Origin: Bog-756 sp963812525
GTDB lineage: Bacteria > Actinomycetota > Acidimicrobiia > Acidimicrobiales > RAAP-2
Direction: 5' to 3'
Assembly: GCA_963812525.1 (NCBI GenBank)
Contig: CAWEVL010000010.1
Location: forward strand, 186,001 to 250,000
DNA: 64,000 nucleotides
Shown: positions 19,357 to 29,415 of the stretch, piece after piece
How the letters are laid out: the number at the start of each line of letters is the position of its first letter
Position numbering within the stretch: the first letter of the stretch is position 1
Program-made: the position numbers and the translations under genes
The notes under the pieces: model-generated
Seen by the model: only the letters and a program-made list of their open reading frames with translations
What the model was told of the DNA's origin: nothing
Databases searched by the model: none

Positions 19357-20700
19357 GAGACGAGGCGCACGCGAAGACGGACGGAATCTGAGCGATGGCC
19401 GGAGGCTTCGACCCCATCGACCCGGCTGCCAAGCGAATGGCTGATGCGTGGCTCTGTGTCGAATGGACCAGCCGACGGACGTCGAGCATCTGCATATTCT
19501 ACCGCCCTCGTGCCAGCTCGGCCCATTGCCCGGCTCGACCGACAGAAATCTGTTCACAACAGGTTTACCTTGGGAACGTCGTCGTTCGCGCCTGCCCGTC
19601 ACGCTGAGATCTCACATTAGGAAGATCATCCAACCACGCCGCCCGGCTGCATCATGACATCTGACGGATCAATGTCGTAACTGCAAGGAGCGCTAACGGA
19701 TGGCACCCAGTTCCAAAGGAGTAGTCCGCTCGTCGCCTCCTCCGAACTGCTGCTGCTTCTTAGCCAAGATCGCAGCATTCCTCGCTGAAATTGCTGATGC
19801 AGCCCGCACTGGTTCCAGCCATCAGACCCGACTCCCCGGCGATGATCGGCTTGCCCAGTGTCGCCGATCCGTTCAACCTCTTCTGGATACCGTTCCACTG
19901 ATCTCACCCATGGGAGTGCGTCCCTAGATAGTCGTGGTAGGAGAGCACGTCGGATACCCGGGCTGGCCGAGACGTATTGATAGTCGTTGAACCCGCGTCC
20001 CACACTGGCCGGCCACCCAGGAGGCCGCTCTCGACGAGATGGCTGCGGGTCGAGGGCAGTGGATCTCGCCGCCCACGGTGTCGAAGAAGTACCGCAGAGC
20101 GAAGCAGCCGCGGCTGCTTCGTCCGGACAGCGATTGGTGACCGCTGCAACTCGTTGGCTGGTATTGCTGGGAACAGGTGGATGCTTCTGCCTCAGACATG
20201 GGCTCCCACATCCCCAGACGCTGGGGATGTGGCATACCGGCTGACGATGGCTTGGAGATAGTCCCAGTAGGAGAGCGGCGTGAGACCTCGACCGTCAGTG
20301 GTGCTGGGATCGTTGAACTACCTGTCGGAATCCCCCGTCGTACCAGGCCGGGTCCTGCCAGTGGCCCCCGTCGCAGCCGCTTCCCTGGCCACCGAGGACG
20401 ACGATGAGCCGCTGGCCGTGAGCGGCAGCCGCGGCAAACACCCGATCGAGTGGGCCCCCAGTCCAGCTGGTGGGTGGCGACGTTGGTGGCGATCGTCCCC
20501 TGAAATGCCCAGAAGCGGACCAGGGAGTTGGGCGGAAGCGAAGCGAAGAGCTGATCGAGCTGCGCGTCAGAGAGGTCCTGCGCCACAGCCGGCGTTGGTA
20601 CCCCACTCGGTGCCGGCTTCGTAGGCGTTGACGCCGACGAACTGATACGGGGCTCCATAGAGATAGAGCTGCGTGCCCGACGCCTGGATGATTGAGCTCG
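18481..20700. repeat. Direct duplication of about 700 bases (18481-19170 and about 20010-20700)
   Basis: The central parts of the two glycoside-hydrolase-like genes match closely, offset by about 1,530 bases; for example CTGGTATTGCTGGGAACA and GCAGCCGCGGCTGCTTCG occur in both. The flanking 5' and 3' parts of the genes are clearly more diverged, which suggests an old tandem duplication with later gene conversion of the middle. No insertion-sequence ends or target duplications are seen. Confidence 0.75.
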
Positions 20701-21015
20701 ACGCGGGAGCAACGGTGTTCGTGGTCGCCGGGTTGGTGATCGAGGTGCTGATGGCGGCCGAAGAACGAAAGGCAAACTGCCCATTGGGCAGTCGACGTGC
20801 TGGCAGGCGATGTTGGCGACGTGACCGTGGTTGCGCTTGTTCCGGGCGCCAGCGATCCAATTGTTGGTGAGTTGAGCTGGCTTGAATGGTTAGTTCTGGG
20901 ATGGCTCAATGTTTCTGAGCTCGTTGCCTTCGTTGTCGGCCAGCCCAGACGAGGCGACGCCAACCGCGACCACCAGGGCGATGACACTGGTTCCGAACTA
21001 TCAGAGCCAATGGAA
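19626..21015 (-). CDS. Secreted GH5-like glycoside hydrolase, copy B, frameshifted
   Basis: This is the paralogue of copy A with the same order of motifs: a short hydrophobic leader (SVIALVVAVGVASSGLAD), YQFVGVNAYEAGTEWG, SLVRFWAFQGTIATNVATHQ, RLIVVLGGQGSGCDGG, TSPALGMWEPMSEAEAS and the C-terminal ADHRRGV/GKPIIAGES-type strand with the predicted nucleophile Glu. Four or more indels are needed. The N-terminal region between leader and catalytic part is Ser/Thr-rich. A PHO-box-like repeat lies about 240 bases upstream. Substrate specificity (mannan, glucan or a host glycan) cannot be read from the sequence. The start is approximate. Confidence 0.6.
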
Positions 21016-21255
21016 AGCGGCGTCTAGGTAGTTCTGAGCGGGCATCGAGTCCCCGGTACAGGGATCGGGCCAGCCAGCGCAGACCCGATCCACGGGATCG
21101 GTCGCGGCGGAGGCATGCCTGAATTGTCGGAATTGGCGCCAGCGAACTTAAGGCAGACCCCATCACGCGGCCGCGATGTAAGAGCAGATTCGTCGGCCGT
21201 GAATCGACCGGAAGCGACTGGCCGGAACGAGGAGCGCGCTCGCACCCACCCGGGC

Positions 21256-21273
21256 GTTCACCTAACGTTTACC
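21256..21273 (+). promoter_or_regulatory. PHO-box-like direct repeat
   Basis: GTTCACC (21256-21262), spacer TAAC, then GTTTACC (21267-21273): two 7-mers in an 11-base period, as in actinobacterial PhoP boxes. It sits between the divergent glycoside-hydrolase-like copy B and the coiled-coil gene, so either could be its target. Confidence 0.6.
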
Positions 21274-21405
21274 CACCGTACGCAGGGATTACACTGAATC
21301 ACCCTAGTCCAAACAGCTTCCGAACCAGTACTCTGTGCGTAAGTAGGGGTTGGGGCATTGGGCCCAGACTTCCCCGTTCCATTTACCCCGGAGGGTGCTG
21401 AAATC

Positions 21406-21876
21406 ATGGGATTCGCGTTTGACGAGGCGACCGGACTGCCGGTCATCGTGGAGGCCCGGGATGCCGAAGCGGCCGGCTCCCCCCCTTTGACGCTCCACGT
21501 TCAACCGGAACCAGCCGAGTCTCCCGAAGTCGAAATCGGCGAAATCATGCTGAAGGTACAGCAGTTCGCCGACGAGACCGCCGAGGAGGCCAAGCGGCAG
21601 GCCGGACCGTCATCGCCGATGCTCAAGTCGAAGCGGCCTCGATCGTCGCCCGGGCCGGCGGGAAGCCGAGGAGATCGCCGCCCAGGCCACACCCCCGATA
21701 GCCCCCGAAGCAGTGACCAAACTCTGCTCGGCCATCGAGGAGTTCGCCGACACGAACAGGGTGCTGGTGGAGGAGCTGGGTGCAGTTGCGCCAGGCCCTC
21801 ACGGCGGCTCCTACTCCGAGACGTCCGTCTCGCCGGGCAGGAGATCTCACAGTACTTCCTCCCTCATGCAGGCTAA
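21406..21876 (+). CDS. Coiled-coil protein, DivIVA-like, frameshifted
   Basis: The start MGFAFDEATGLPVIVEAR follows a GGAGGG ribosome-binding site nine bases upstream. The product has a Glu/Ala-rich helical region (EIMLKVQQFADETAEEAKRQ; in the restored frame an Ala-rich continuation) and a second helix (LCSAIEEFADTNRVLVEEL). This pattern of ADETAEEAKRQAG-type helices resembles DivIVA/SepIVA-like cytoplasmic scaffolds that mark poles or septa, but no N-terminal lipid-binding DivIVA motif is evident. At least three indels occur. It converges on the sortase gene. Function is inferred only from the coiled coil. Confidence 0.55.
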   Translation: MGFAFDEATGLPVIVEARDAEAAGSPPLTLHVQPEPAESPEVEIGEIMLKVQQFADETAEEAKRQAGPSSPMLKSKRPRSSPGPAGSRGDRRPGHTPDSPRSSDQTLLGHRGVRRHEQGAGGGAGCSCARPSRRLLLRDVRLAGQEISQYFLPHAG

Positions 21877-21933
21877 GAGCGCATCCGACGCCATCATCCG
21901 CTGCCACGTCGGGAACGCCATCCGGTCCGAGAT

Positions 21934-23014
21934 TCAGACGGCCGCCGGAAGGAAGTTGGTCAAGCGTCTCGAAGAGGGCGAGCAGCAGGGCCAACCACAC
22001 GGGCACCAGGATCAGCCACGCGCGCCTCTGTCCGAAGCCTTGGATAGATCCGGAAGAGCAGACCCAAAGCGACCAGGGCGGCCAGTTCGATCGCGACCAG
22101 CGGGAGCAGATTGCGTGTTCCATCCGCTGAGTCTGCGCCGGCACCGGGCGTATGCATTTCCCGTATCCTTTGGCGATCGGCGCAGGATGGGAGTCCCCCT
22201 GGCGGCAGATAGGCCGCAACCACGATGAGCCGCTGGATCGCCGAAAACTCCGGGTTACAGGTGGTCAGGGTGATCCGGTCGTCGCCGAAGTTGTTGAGGA
22301 CCGTGACGTCAGTGGGCGAAACGGCGCCGGAGCTGCCGACACAACGTAGGTGAGCTTCTGCCCTGTTGGCGGCGGTCGGATGGAAGGGGTCCCCGATCGC
22401 GAGTTCGGCCAATCGGTTGAATGGCGCTCCATGTGTCGTTCGATGTCCTGCAATGGCCACATTTCCCGCTTGTCCGGGCATCGCAGTTCCGAGATAGTGG
22501 CCTGGACCCTTAGCCAGATCACCTTCGTTGGTACCGGAAACCACGAACTCGTCAAGTCCGATCTTCGGGATTTGGAGGTGGGCCATGACCGTCCCCTCCG
22601 GAGGTTCGGGTAACGGGTGCTGGCCGGGACCAGCGTGAACCCCGGCTGTCGGCTTGACCGGTCGCGTGGTGGATCGCTGGCCTCGAACTGGTTCTTCGAG
22701 CGCAGCCTGGGTACTGATGCTGGGTGATGGCTGTACCCCACAGCTGCCACGCGACGAACAGCAGAATGATGATGCCGATGTTCCGGACCCAAGATGCGGC
22801 AACGAGCAGTCGTTCCCGTCGCCGTTCGTGCCGGCACGTCGAGCCGGCGCCGCTCGGCTGCGCGCGGTCGACGAGGGGCCCTGCTGTCGTTGCTGTGCGG
22901 CTGGCGACTCGCTCCGCACCCTCCTGCTCCGTCGGGGTCGCTCGATCGGCGTCAGCACAGCAGGCACGGGCGACAAGCAGGTACCGGGTCCGCCTCCATC
23001 GGCCATGTCGTCAC
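21934..23014 (-). CDS. Sortase, class E-like, frameshifted
   Basis: Restored frames give an N-terminal membrane anchor (NIGIIILLFVAWQLWGTAI), an extracellular sortase barrel and a C-terminal hydrophobic pair (LLPLVAIELAALVALGLLF, WLILVPVWLALLLALF). Catalytic residues are visible: His in IAGHRTTHGAPF, Cys in ITLTTCNPEF and Arg in AIQRLIVVAAYL. The barrel starts IPKIGLDEFVVSGT. Sortases cleave a C-terminal signal and attach the protein to the cell wall; actinobacterial class E enzymes recognise LAxTG. Three LAFTG proteins are encoded 7-14 kb away. Indels lie near 22000, 22330, 22620 and 22760. The GTG start overlaps the stop of the upstream gene. Confidence 0.82.
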
Positions 23015-23459
23015 GTGACACCTCCGGGACGAGGCCGTTGATGCGGGTGCCGGCGGGCGCTTCACCTCGAGACTCCGGGCAGGAGCACCCACTGCGTCCG
23101 GTGTCTCGTCGCGGTCACCGACGATGCGAAGTCTGCCGGTATGGGCAATGTGCGTGGTTTCGATCGCCGCGGACTCGGGGCCGAGCCGAGTGGAGCCATT
23201 CCCCGTCATCCGACTGACACTCGGAGGCCGGAGCCGCAAGCGATATCGGCGCCGACGGCTCGGGATCGGCGGTTCGGAGATGGCGAGAGGACCGACGTTG
23301 CGCTGTGCGTAGGCCCGCAGCACCAGACTGGGCGACGGCCACCCGGTCATCGACTACTCGCTGGCTCGCCGTCTGGCACAGGGCGTCCCACTCGTCGTCC
23401 GTGAGTGTCCGCGCCGCCCTCGCCTCGTCAACAACCTCGGAGACGAACCGCCGGACCAT
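23011..23459 (-). CDS. Hypothetical protein upstream of the sortase, frameshifted
   Basis: The N-terminus MVRRFVSEVVDEARAARTLT continues as DDEWDALCQTASQRVVDD, a short alpha-helical region, then a basic stretch (SRRRRYRLRLRPP) and a hydrophilic tail. I do not recognise a family. One or more indels are present; the stop in the restored frame overlaps the sortase GTG (GTGA), so both are likely one transcript. A regulatory or cytoplasmic role is possible, because there is no signal peptide or membrane segment. Confidence 0.4.
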
Positions 23460-23597
23460 GCACCATGTCCTGGAGCCGACCCACAACCTCGGTGTTGCCT
23501 GAGCTCGCCGGGCCGTGGCAGAGGCCTACCGGCCGGACTCTCGCTGAGACTCGTGCCAGATCGTCGTGGCCACGTGCTCAGCTAGCCTGTTCAGCGA

Positions 23598-25066
23598 TCA
23601 CGCGGCGATGTCGGCATCGACCGGTTCGGCTTGCTGGTCGTGGTCCAGCCCGTGGACCGTCTTTTCCCAGAAGGACGGAGTACCCACCAACTGCCACATC
23701 GCCTTCACCGCTGCGATGGACATCATCACCCAGTAGATAGGCACGAACATGGCGGCGAGCACGAGCCGCCCCTGGTCGTGTGACGCGCGGTGAGCACGGT
23801 CAGGTACCACAGCAGGAAGTTCCCGAAGGCCCACAGGACCAGGCCGACGTAGTACACGGGAGCTGGGAAGATCTCCTGGACGAACTGGGGGTGGGCGACG
23901 AACCACACGAGGGTCATGGGCCAGAAGAGCGGGTTGAAGATGGCCAGGACGGGGTGCCGCCAACGAAGAGCACAAGTGAAAAGCCCTTGCGGCCGATCTC
24001 CTGGTGAGCTCGCCGGGGAGAGCGGAGGTGGATGAGAAAGGTCTGGAGGTAGCCCTTGTACCAGCGGGACCGTTGCTTGACCCAGTTCACGAAATCGCTG
24101 TTTGCTTCCTCGAGCGTGGTCGATTCGAGCACCTTGATCTTGTAGTGCTCGCGGAACATCCGGATCCCGAGGTCGCAGTCCTCCGTGACGTTGTACGGGT
24201 CCCATCCCCCGAGGGCCCGCAGGGCGCCGCGTCGGAAGTGGTTCGACGTGCCGCCCAGCGGAATCGGTGCGCCCAACGACGCCAGGCCGGGCAGGAAGAA
24301 CGAGAACCACATGGCATACTCGACAGTGAACCACTTGGTGATGATGTTCTGAGTCGCGTTGCGGTACGACAGCTTCCCCTGCAGGCACCCGACCTCGGGG
24401 CCAAACCGGCTCAGCGCCACCGCCGCCCGACGCAACTGGAGGAGGTCGGGCTTGTCCTCGACGTCGTAGACGGCGACGATGTCCCCCCGGGCCAGCGTCA
24501 GACCGAAGTTCAACGCCTTGGGCTTGGTGCGAGGTTCGGCTGGAGGGACCACGACCAGCTTGAACTGGTCGCCGGGTCTGCGCTCGCCAACGGCGTCGAT
24601 CGTCGGCGTCGTCGTCGGCCTCGATCAGCACCTCACGTCGAGGCGGTCGCGGGTACTCCAATGGGCGAACCCGTTCGACAGATGGTTGATGACCGCCGCC
24701 TCGCGGTAGGCGGGGATCAGCACCGTGTAGGTCGGGAGTTCGTGTCGGGCACGGCCCGGGCCTCTTCGTCGCTCACGACCTCGGACGTCGGAGCCAGACG
24801 ACGACCGTACGAAGAGATACGCGACCCGGTAGGCGATCGAGACCACGTACAAGATGGTGATGATGCCCACCACCGCCCTCACCGTGTCGACGACGGACAC
24901 GAGGAGCCCCAGAACGAGCAGCCCGGCGAGGCCGAGGAGTACCAGGCGTTGGCCCCAGGTAAGGAGCCGTCGAACCGAGACGCTCGGGGGCGGTGACGGC
25001 CAGCCCGGAGATGCTCGCCTGGAGACGCAGGTCGGACTCCTCGACGGACATGATGGACGTTCTCAC
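23598..25066 (-). CDS. Processive GT2 glycosyltransferase (cellulose-synthase-like), frameshifted
   Basis: The protein starts MRTSIMSVEESDLRL, has two N-terminal hydrophobic segments (LVLLGLAGLLVLGLLV, VVGIITILYVVSIAYRVAYL), then a GT2 catalytic core: YTVLIPAYREAAVI, KALNFGLTLARGDIVAVYD, PLGGTSNHFRR, VTEDCDLGIR with the TED catalytic Asp, and QRSRWYKGYLQT, the QxxRW motif of processive enzymes. C-terminal membrane segments follow (YVGLVLWAFGNFLLWYL). Such enzymes polymerise and export beta-linked sugars. Indels lie near 23780, 23960, 24600, 24770 and 24990. Two PHO-box-like repeats lie just upstream of the start, suggesting phosphate control. Confidence 0.78.
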
Positions 25067-25126
25067 GGCAGAACGCTAACACCGGCGCCTTCGGGGTTTA
25101 CAGCGAAAAGACCCGGTCAGAGGTCA

Positions 25127-25144
25127 TGTCACCGAGTGTTCAGC
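25127..25144 (+). promoter_or_regulatory. Weak PHO-box-like repeat
   Basis: TGTCACC, spacer GAGT, GTTCAGC: two imperfect 7-mers at the 11-base period, about 60 bases upstream of the processive glycosyltransferase start and next to a perfect pair at 25171. Confidence 0.4.
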
Positions 25145-25170
25145 CATCGAGCGCCCATCGTCAATCTGGC

Positions 25171-25188
25171 GTTCACCCGGCGTTCACC
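25171..25188 (+). promoter_or_regulatory. Perfect PHO-box-like direct repeat
   Basis: GTTCACC (25171-25177), spacer CGGC, GTTCACC (25182-25188). Both 7-mers match the actinobacterial PhoP consensus exactly. It lies between the minus-strand glycosyltransferase and the plus-strand hypothetical gene. Confidence 0.7.
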
Positions 25189-25427
25189 TTGGCGTGGTGT
25201 GATGAGGTGGTGGCAGCGCCCAGTCACCCGAAGGCCGGAGTCACCGGTGCAGCTCCAGGTGCTCCAGCGACCGACCGCGACACGCCGAGGCGGGTATGGG
25301 GCGCGTCGCTGTTGGCATCCAGGCGTGGTCCTGTCGGCAGCGAGGGTTGGCAGAAACCCTGGCCGGCCTGCGGCTTCCACACGTTCCGAGTGACGGCATT
25401 GGTCTGTCCGTGCATCTCAGATCGAAC

Positions 25428-25874
25428 ATGATCGCATCGGCGTCCGTCCGGCCGAACCCACCGGCACCGGAACGTGATGTCTCGTTCGACGATGCACCTG
25501 TCGCTCTTGAGGGCCCGTCGGCGACCTTCGAAGGCGACGAACTTCCCACCCTGCCGCCCTCTTCCCTGCTCTTCGAGTTCCCGAGCTCCGACGCAGACCG
25601 ACCTGGGTACCGGTCGACGACACGGCGTCGGTGGAGGCCACCGTACACCAACGCCCAAGCGCCTCCGGCCCCTTCGACGACCTCCTGGGCGACCTTTGCC
25701 GCGCCTTGGAGGCGACCCGACCGTCCGCTCCCGCCGCCGGACCGTTTCAGGGTCCGGGTCGCCCAGGTGCCGAAGCCCCACCGGCCCACCAAGCGCGACT
25801 ACAACTACTTCGTGGAACTCGACGCGTTGCTCGCCGCACGGGCAGCTCGCTCCAGGTCGGACCAGGACGAGTAA
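25428..25874 (+). CDS. Hypothetical protein, intact frame
   Basis: The frame is open for 148 codons, beginning MIASASVRPNPPAPERDVSF. The middle is Pro/Arg-rich with low complexity, but the last 40 residues (KPHRPTKRDYNYFVELDALL plus a basic tail) look like constrained coding sequence. There is no signal peptide or membrane segment. It begins 240 bases downstream of a perfect PHO-box-like repeat and converges on the proline-rich membrane protein. No family is recognised. Non-coding is possible but less likely. Confidence 0.4.
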   Translation: MIASASVRPNPPAPERDVSFDDAPVALEGPSATFEGDELPTLPPSSLLFEFPSSDADRPGYRSTTRRRWRPPYTNAQAPPAPSTTSWATFAAPWRRPDRPLPPPDRFRVRVAQVPKPHRPTKRDYNYFVELDALLAARAARSRSDQDE

Positions 25875-25958
25875 GCGACGAGCAAGTGGCTGGCTCGGCT
25901 CAACTCCGCCGTGCCACCGGGAGTGTGCCCCGGCGTACTGTCGGCCCATGCTGCCGAC

Positions 25959-27473
25959 CTACGAACTCGATCCGGTCACCTTGACCGCCCAACGGCAGGC
26001 GGCGGTGGTCTGGACGACCACTTGCTGGCTCCCCGTGGAGGTCTGGGGAGTGATCGCGTTGCCCGTGGCGGCCGGTGGAGGTGACTGCCGGCGCCGAACC
26101 GGGGGACGCCCCGGTGTTGACGACGAAGATCTGAAATGACGGCCCGCCGGTCGGGGCCGGTGCACACTGGAAGGCCCAACCGATGTTCCAGGTCCCACCG
26201 GCGATGGTGAACGAAGGGCTGGTCCAGTTCCCGCTCATGGTGGTCTGCGGAACCAGGACGGTCGCCGGACCGACGGCGGCCGGAGCGGACGGTGGAGCTC
26301 GACCCGGCGGCAGTCGTTGAGCGTTGCAGCTGGCTGGAGCGGTCGTTGCCGTCGGCTGAACCTGCCGGGCCGCGGTGGTCGCCGTCGAGCCTGGCGGGGG
26401 GTGGCACCTTGTATCCGCTGCTACCGCTCGCTGCTTGCCGATCCCGACGACGAGCCCGGTGTTGCCGTTGAACCACATGCCGACAACGGCGGCGACAATG
26501 ACCGCCACCACCAGCTGCCAGGTCTTCCAGGACCGGCGCTCCTTGAACTTGAGATCGCCCTTCTCGGGTACGACATCCGGGTCCGTGGTGACCGGTCCGG
26601 GGGGAGGAGCAACCGGCGGGACCACGCCCTGGTAGAGGCCCCTGTCGGGCGGTGGCGGAGTGCCGGGTGCGAGGGCGACCAGCCCTCGGTCACCGCCGGG
26701 ATGGGAACCAATCCGGGAGCAGGTGCGACCGCTGTCCCTCCGGCCCCCTGCGGGTAGTTTGCCGGAGGTGCGTAGGGTTGCTGCGGTACAGGCGAGTACG
26801 CAGGAGGCCCCGCCGGGCTCCCGTAGGCGGGGTCGGCAACCCAGCCTTCTCGGAGCGCCGCCGATCCGGGCCCTGCCGTCACGTGCGGATGCGGGGGTGG
26901 TGGAGTGCCGTACACGGTCGGCGGGATCGGTTCTGGGTACGCCGACGTGGGATCGGGCGCCTGGGGAGCGTGCGTGCCATTGGGGTGCCCGACCGTCGCG
27001 CCCAACCCCCCGGCGGCCTGGCCAGGTGGCCACTCGGGCGGTTGTCCGTTGTCGAGGGACGGGATGTGCCCGGGCACTCCCGGCTCCAGATCCGGCACCG
27101 GCGGATAGGCGAATCCGGTGGGCATCTCCGGCACCCCGTGTAGGGACGACGGAGGGTGGGCCGGACCGTGCGCACCGGGAGCCGGGGGTGCCTGCTGTTG
27201 TCCGCTGGTATACACCGGTGCGTGCGCGTACGGGTCTGAGTAGCTCTTGGGATCCACATAGACCCAGCCCTCGGCGGCCACCGTGTCCGGAAGGGGATGA
27301 TCCGCGGGGGCAGCCGTGCCGGCCGATGGCCCGGCTTGAGGAGTGACGCCTCCTACAGGCGGAGGGAGTGACTCCCACGAAGGCGGGGGTTCCTCGGGTC
27401 CCGCTACCCTCGCGGTAGCTCGCCGTCTTGGGATCCCATGAGCGGCGTCACCGTCACAGCGTCCGGCACCCAC
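25959..27473 (-). CDS. Proline-rich cytoplasmic domain + one TM + extracellular domain, frameshifted
   Basis: The first ~290 residues are Pro/Gly/Tyr-rich (EEPPPSWESLPPPVGG, many TPPPPHPH-like stretches). A basic segment (KERRSWKTWQLVV) and one membrane span (AVIVAAVVGMWFNG) follow. The outer domain contains MSGNWTSPSFTIAG, WNIGWAFQCAPAPTGG, SFQIFVVNTGASP and, in another frame, CRWAVKVTG at the end, a beta-rich ligand-binding-like domain of unknown role. Two or three indels are needed. It directly follows the exosortase gene and a PHO-box-like repeat overlaps that junction. It may be an accessory of the exosortase/surface system; this is inference from position. The start is uncertain. Confidence 0.55.
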
Positions 27474-27482
27474 TGAAGTGGG

Positions 27483-29415
27483 TCAAGTGAACTTCGGGTG
27501 AACGACGGTGATCTGGGCACCGTAGGTGCCCGCTCATGTCGAGATCGCCCTTGGTCCCGGAAGCATCGCGGCTGGCCCTAGTGCCGACTCCTTGTCGATC
27601 AGCTGCTTGGCGAAGGCAACCAGGAAGGTCCGATTGTTGATCAGGGCGCGGTCCGGATTCGATCGAAGGGTTCAGCGAGCCGCCCATGTTGTGGATGGAG
27701 TCTGCCGGTGGTGAGTCCCTTGACACTGCACCCCTGACCTGAGTTCTGGACGTAGAGCACAACCCGCTCGTAGCTGGTGGTCTCCGCTGTCCATCTTCAC
27801 CGGCACGATCCAGTAGACGATCGACCAGCTGCCGAATTGCTGCGAGGTGTAGGACATCGCCTGACCGGTGATGCCACCGGCGAGAGACACCTGGGTCACG
27901 TCCGCCAGCGCGTAGCCGTGGAACGTGTAGCAGTTCTCGACGCCGAAGGCGGAGAAGCTGGACAGATCGGGGGTGTTGATGACGTCGGCGACCACGGGCA
28001 CGTTGGTGTGAAGGGGGCCGGCTCCGTCGGACTGCAGGTCGTACCGATTCCAGATCGAGGTGTCGCCGAACAGCGGCTTGGCCCACCCGAAGGTGGTCTC
28101 GTACTGGACGCGCCCAACCCTGCGGCGCCACCGGGCCTCTGGATGAAGGCGGTCAGCTTGGCCTGGCCGGCGACACCGGCCACCAGGTTGTAGGTGCGGA
28201 GCCCGACGTTGCTGACGCCGATGACGAGGGCGGCACCACCGCCACGACGCACGGCCAGGTAGACCTTGGGCACGGCCAGTGCCACCTTGCGCGTGCTGGT
28301 GCTCCTCGGCGTAGAGGCGACGGAACGGGACGGGACCGGCGCGGCCGTCGGCGACGGCGCTACGGCTCGCCTGGCCGATGTGCGATGTGCATGCCCAGGG
28401 GCCGGATCAGCAGGATCATGACCATCACGCCCACGACAGAAGAGGACGAGGCCGATGAAGGGGTGGAAGACGTTGATGGCGACGGTCTCGCCCCACTCCT
28501 TTCCGGCGAAGAAGATGAAGGTGATGCGACCGAGGTTGAGGACCCAGAGCAGAACCATGCCGCCGGCGAGCCAGAGCACCTTGCGCACGATGGGACCACG
28601 GACGATGGCGGCGAAGGCCGAGCCGACCAGCAGGAATCCGACCACGCCGTTGACCCCGGAGCAGGCCGACACGATGCTGAGGGCGAAGGGCGTGCCGTGG
28701 TGAGTGACCGCGAACAGCGTGTTGTCGAGGGAGCGGCGGGCTTGGCCAGGTGGGTCCACACGGCGATCTTCTGCATGGCCACAGGGTGACGTTGGTGAAG
28801 GCGTTGAGCACTCCCAGCAGTACTTCTGGTAGGGATAGGGCCACGCCAGGAAGAGGAAGGCGATCGCCAGCTTCTGACGCCACAGGACCCGGCAGCCGAA
28901 GATGATGGCCACCGCACCGGCAACGAAGATGGGAAGGGTGAGAGGTCGACCCGGTACACCCAGAACATGGCCGACATGCGCGCCGGAAGCAACTCGTTGA
29001 TGGCCACGGCGGCCAGGATCAGGGGGATCCCGATGGTGTAGTCGACCTGTCGGTCGTAGATCGGCGGCTCGGGCTTGAGGGGCCGGGACCGAATGGCGGC
29101 CAGGGCCAGCGCGATGGCCGGCACCAGGCTGATGTAGGCAAGCGGCGTCTGCTGGTCGGCGGTCTGCAGCAGCGTGCTCAACGAGTAGTTGTAGGCGATC
29201 AGGACGGCGCCGAGCAGGACCCCCACCTGGATCCGTGTCCGCGTGGTCTGGGACGCGTCGGTCCAGCGCCGCCGCCACGTGTCTCTGCCAGTTCTGCCGA
29301 TCGCGAGCTCGGCCCGAGCGTCGGCGACGGGACGAGCATCGCTTCGGTCATGGCCGTGCCCCTCGTCGCACTGGCGCTCGGCCTGGCGCGTCGGACCGAT
29401 TCGACGGATGCTCAT
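27483..29415 (-). CDS. Exosortase/archaeosortase with EpsI-like C-terminal domain, frameshifted
   Basis: The N-terminal ~330 residues are polytopic (about eight TM segments) with the exosortase triad: Cys in SIVSACSGVNGVVGF, Arg in LNLGRITFIFF and His in NVFHPFIGL. The C-terminal ~220 residues form an outer domain with WNRYDLQSDG, VENCYTFHGY and ERVVLYVQNSG, resembling EpsI/DUF3485, which accompanies or is fused to exosortases. Exosortases process C-terminal PEP-type signals. The start ATG overlaps the pstB stop (ATGA); the end is followed by the proline-rich gene. Four or more indels occur (about 27720, 27780, 28130, 28940). Candidate substrates are the TPE(V/T)P proteins at 42.2, 43.8 and 51.9 kb. 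Confidence 0.82.
27486..27503 (-). promoter_or_regulatory. PHO-box-like repeat inside the exosortase 3' end
   Basis: On the minus strand: GTTCACC, spacer CGAA, GTTCACT. It overlaps the last codons of the exosortase gene (VVHPKFT), just ahead of the proline-rich membrane protein, and could drive that gene separately. Because it is within coding sequence, chance cannot be excluded. Confidence 0.45.

Noticed and set aside
18037..21015. Insertion sequence suggested by the direct duplication
   Set aside because: No transposase, terminal inverted repeats or target duplication; the repeated unit is a glycoside-hydrolase-like gene.
24004..24996. 330-codon plus-strand frame opposite the processive glycosyltransferase
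   Set aside because: Low-complexity Arg/Val/Gly sequence; the minus strand has the GT2 motifs.
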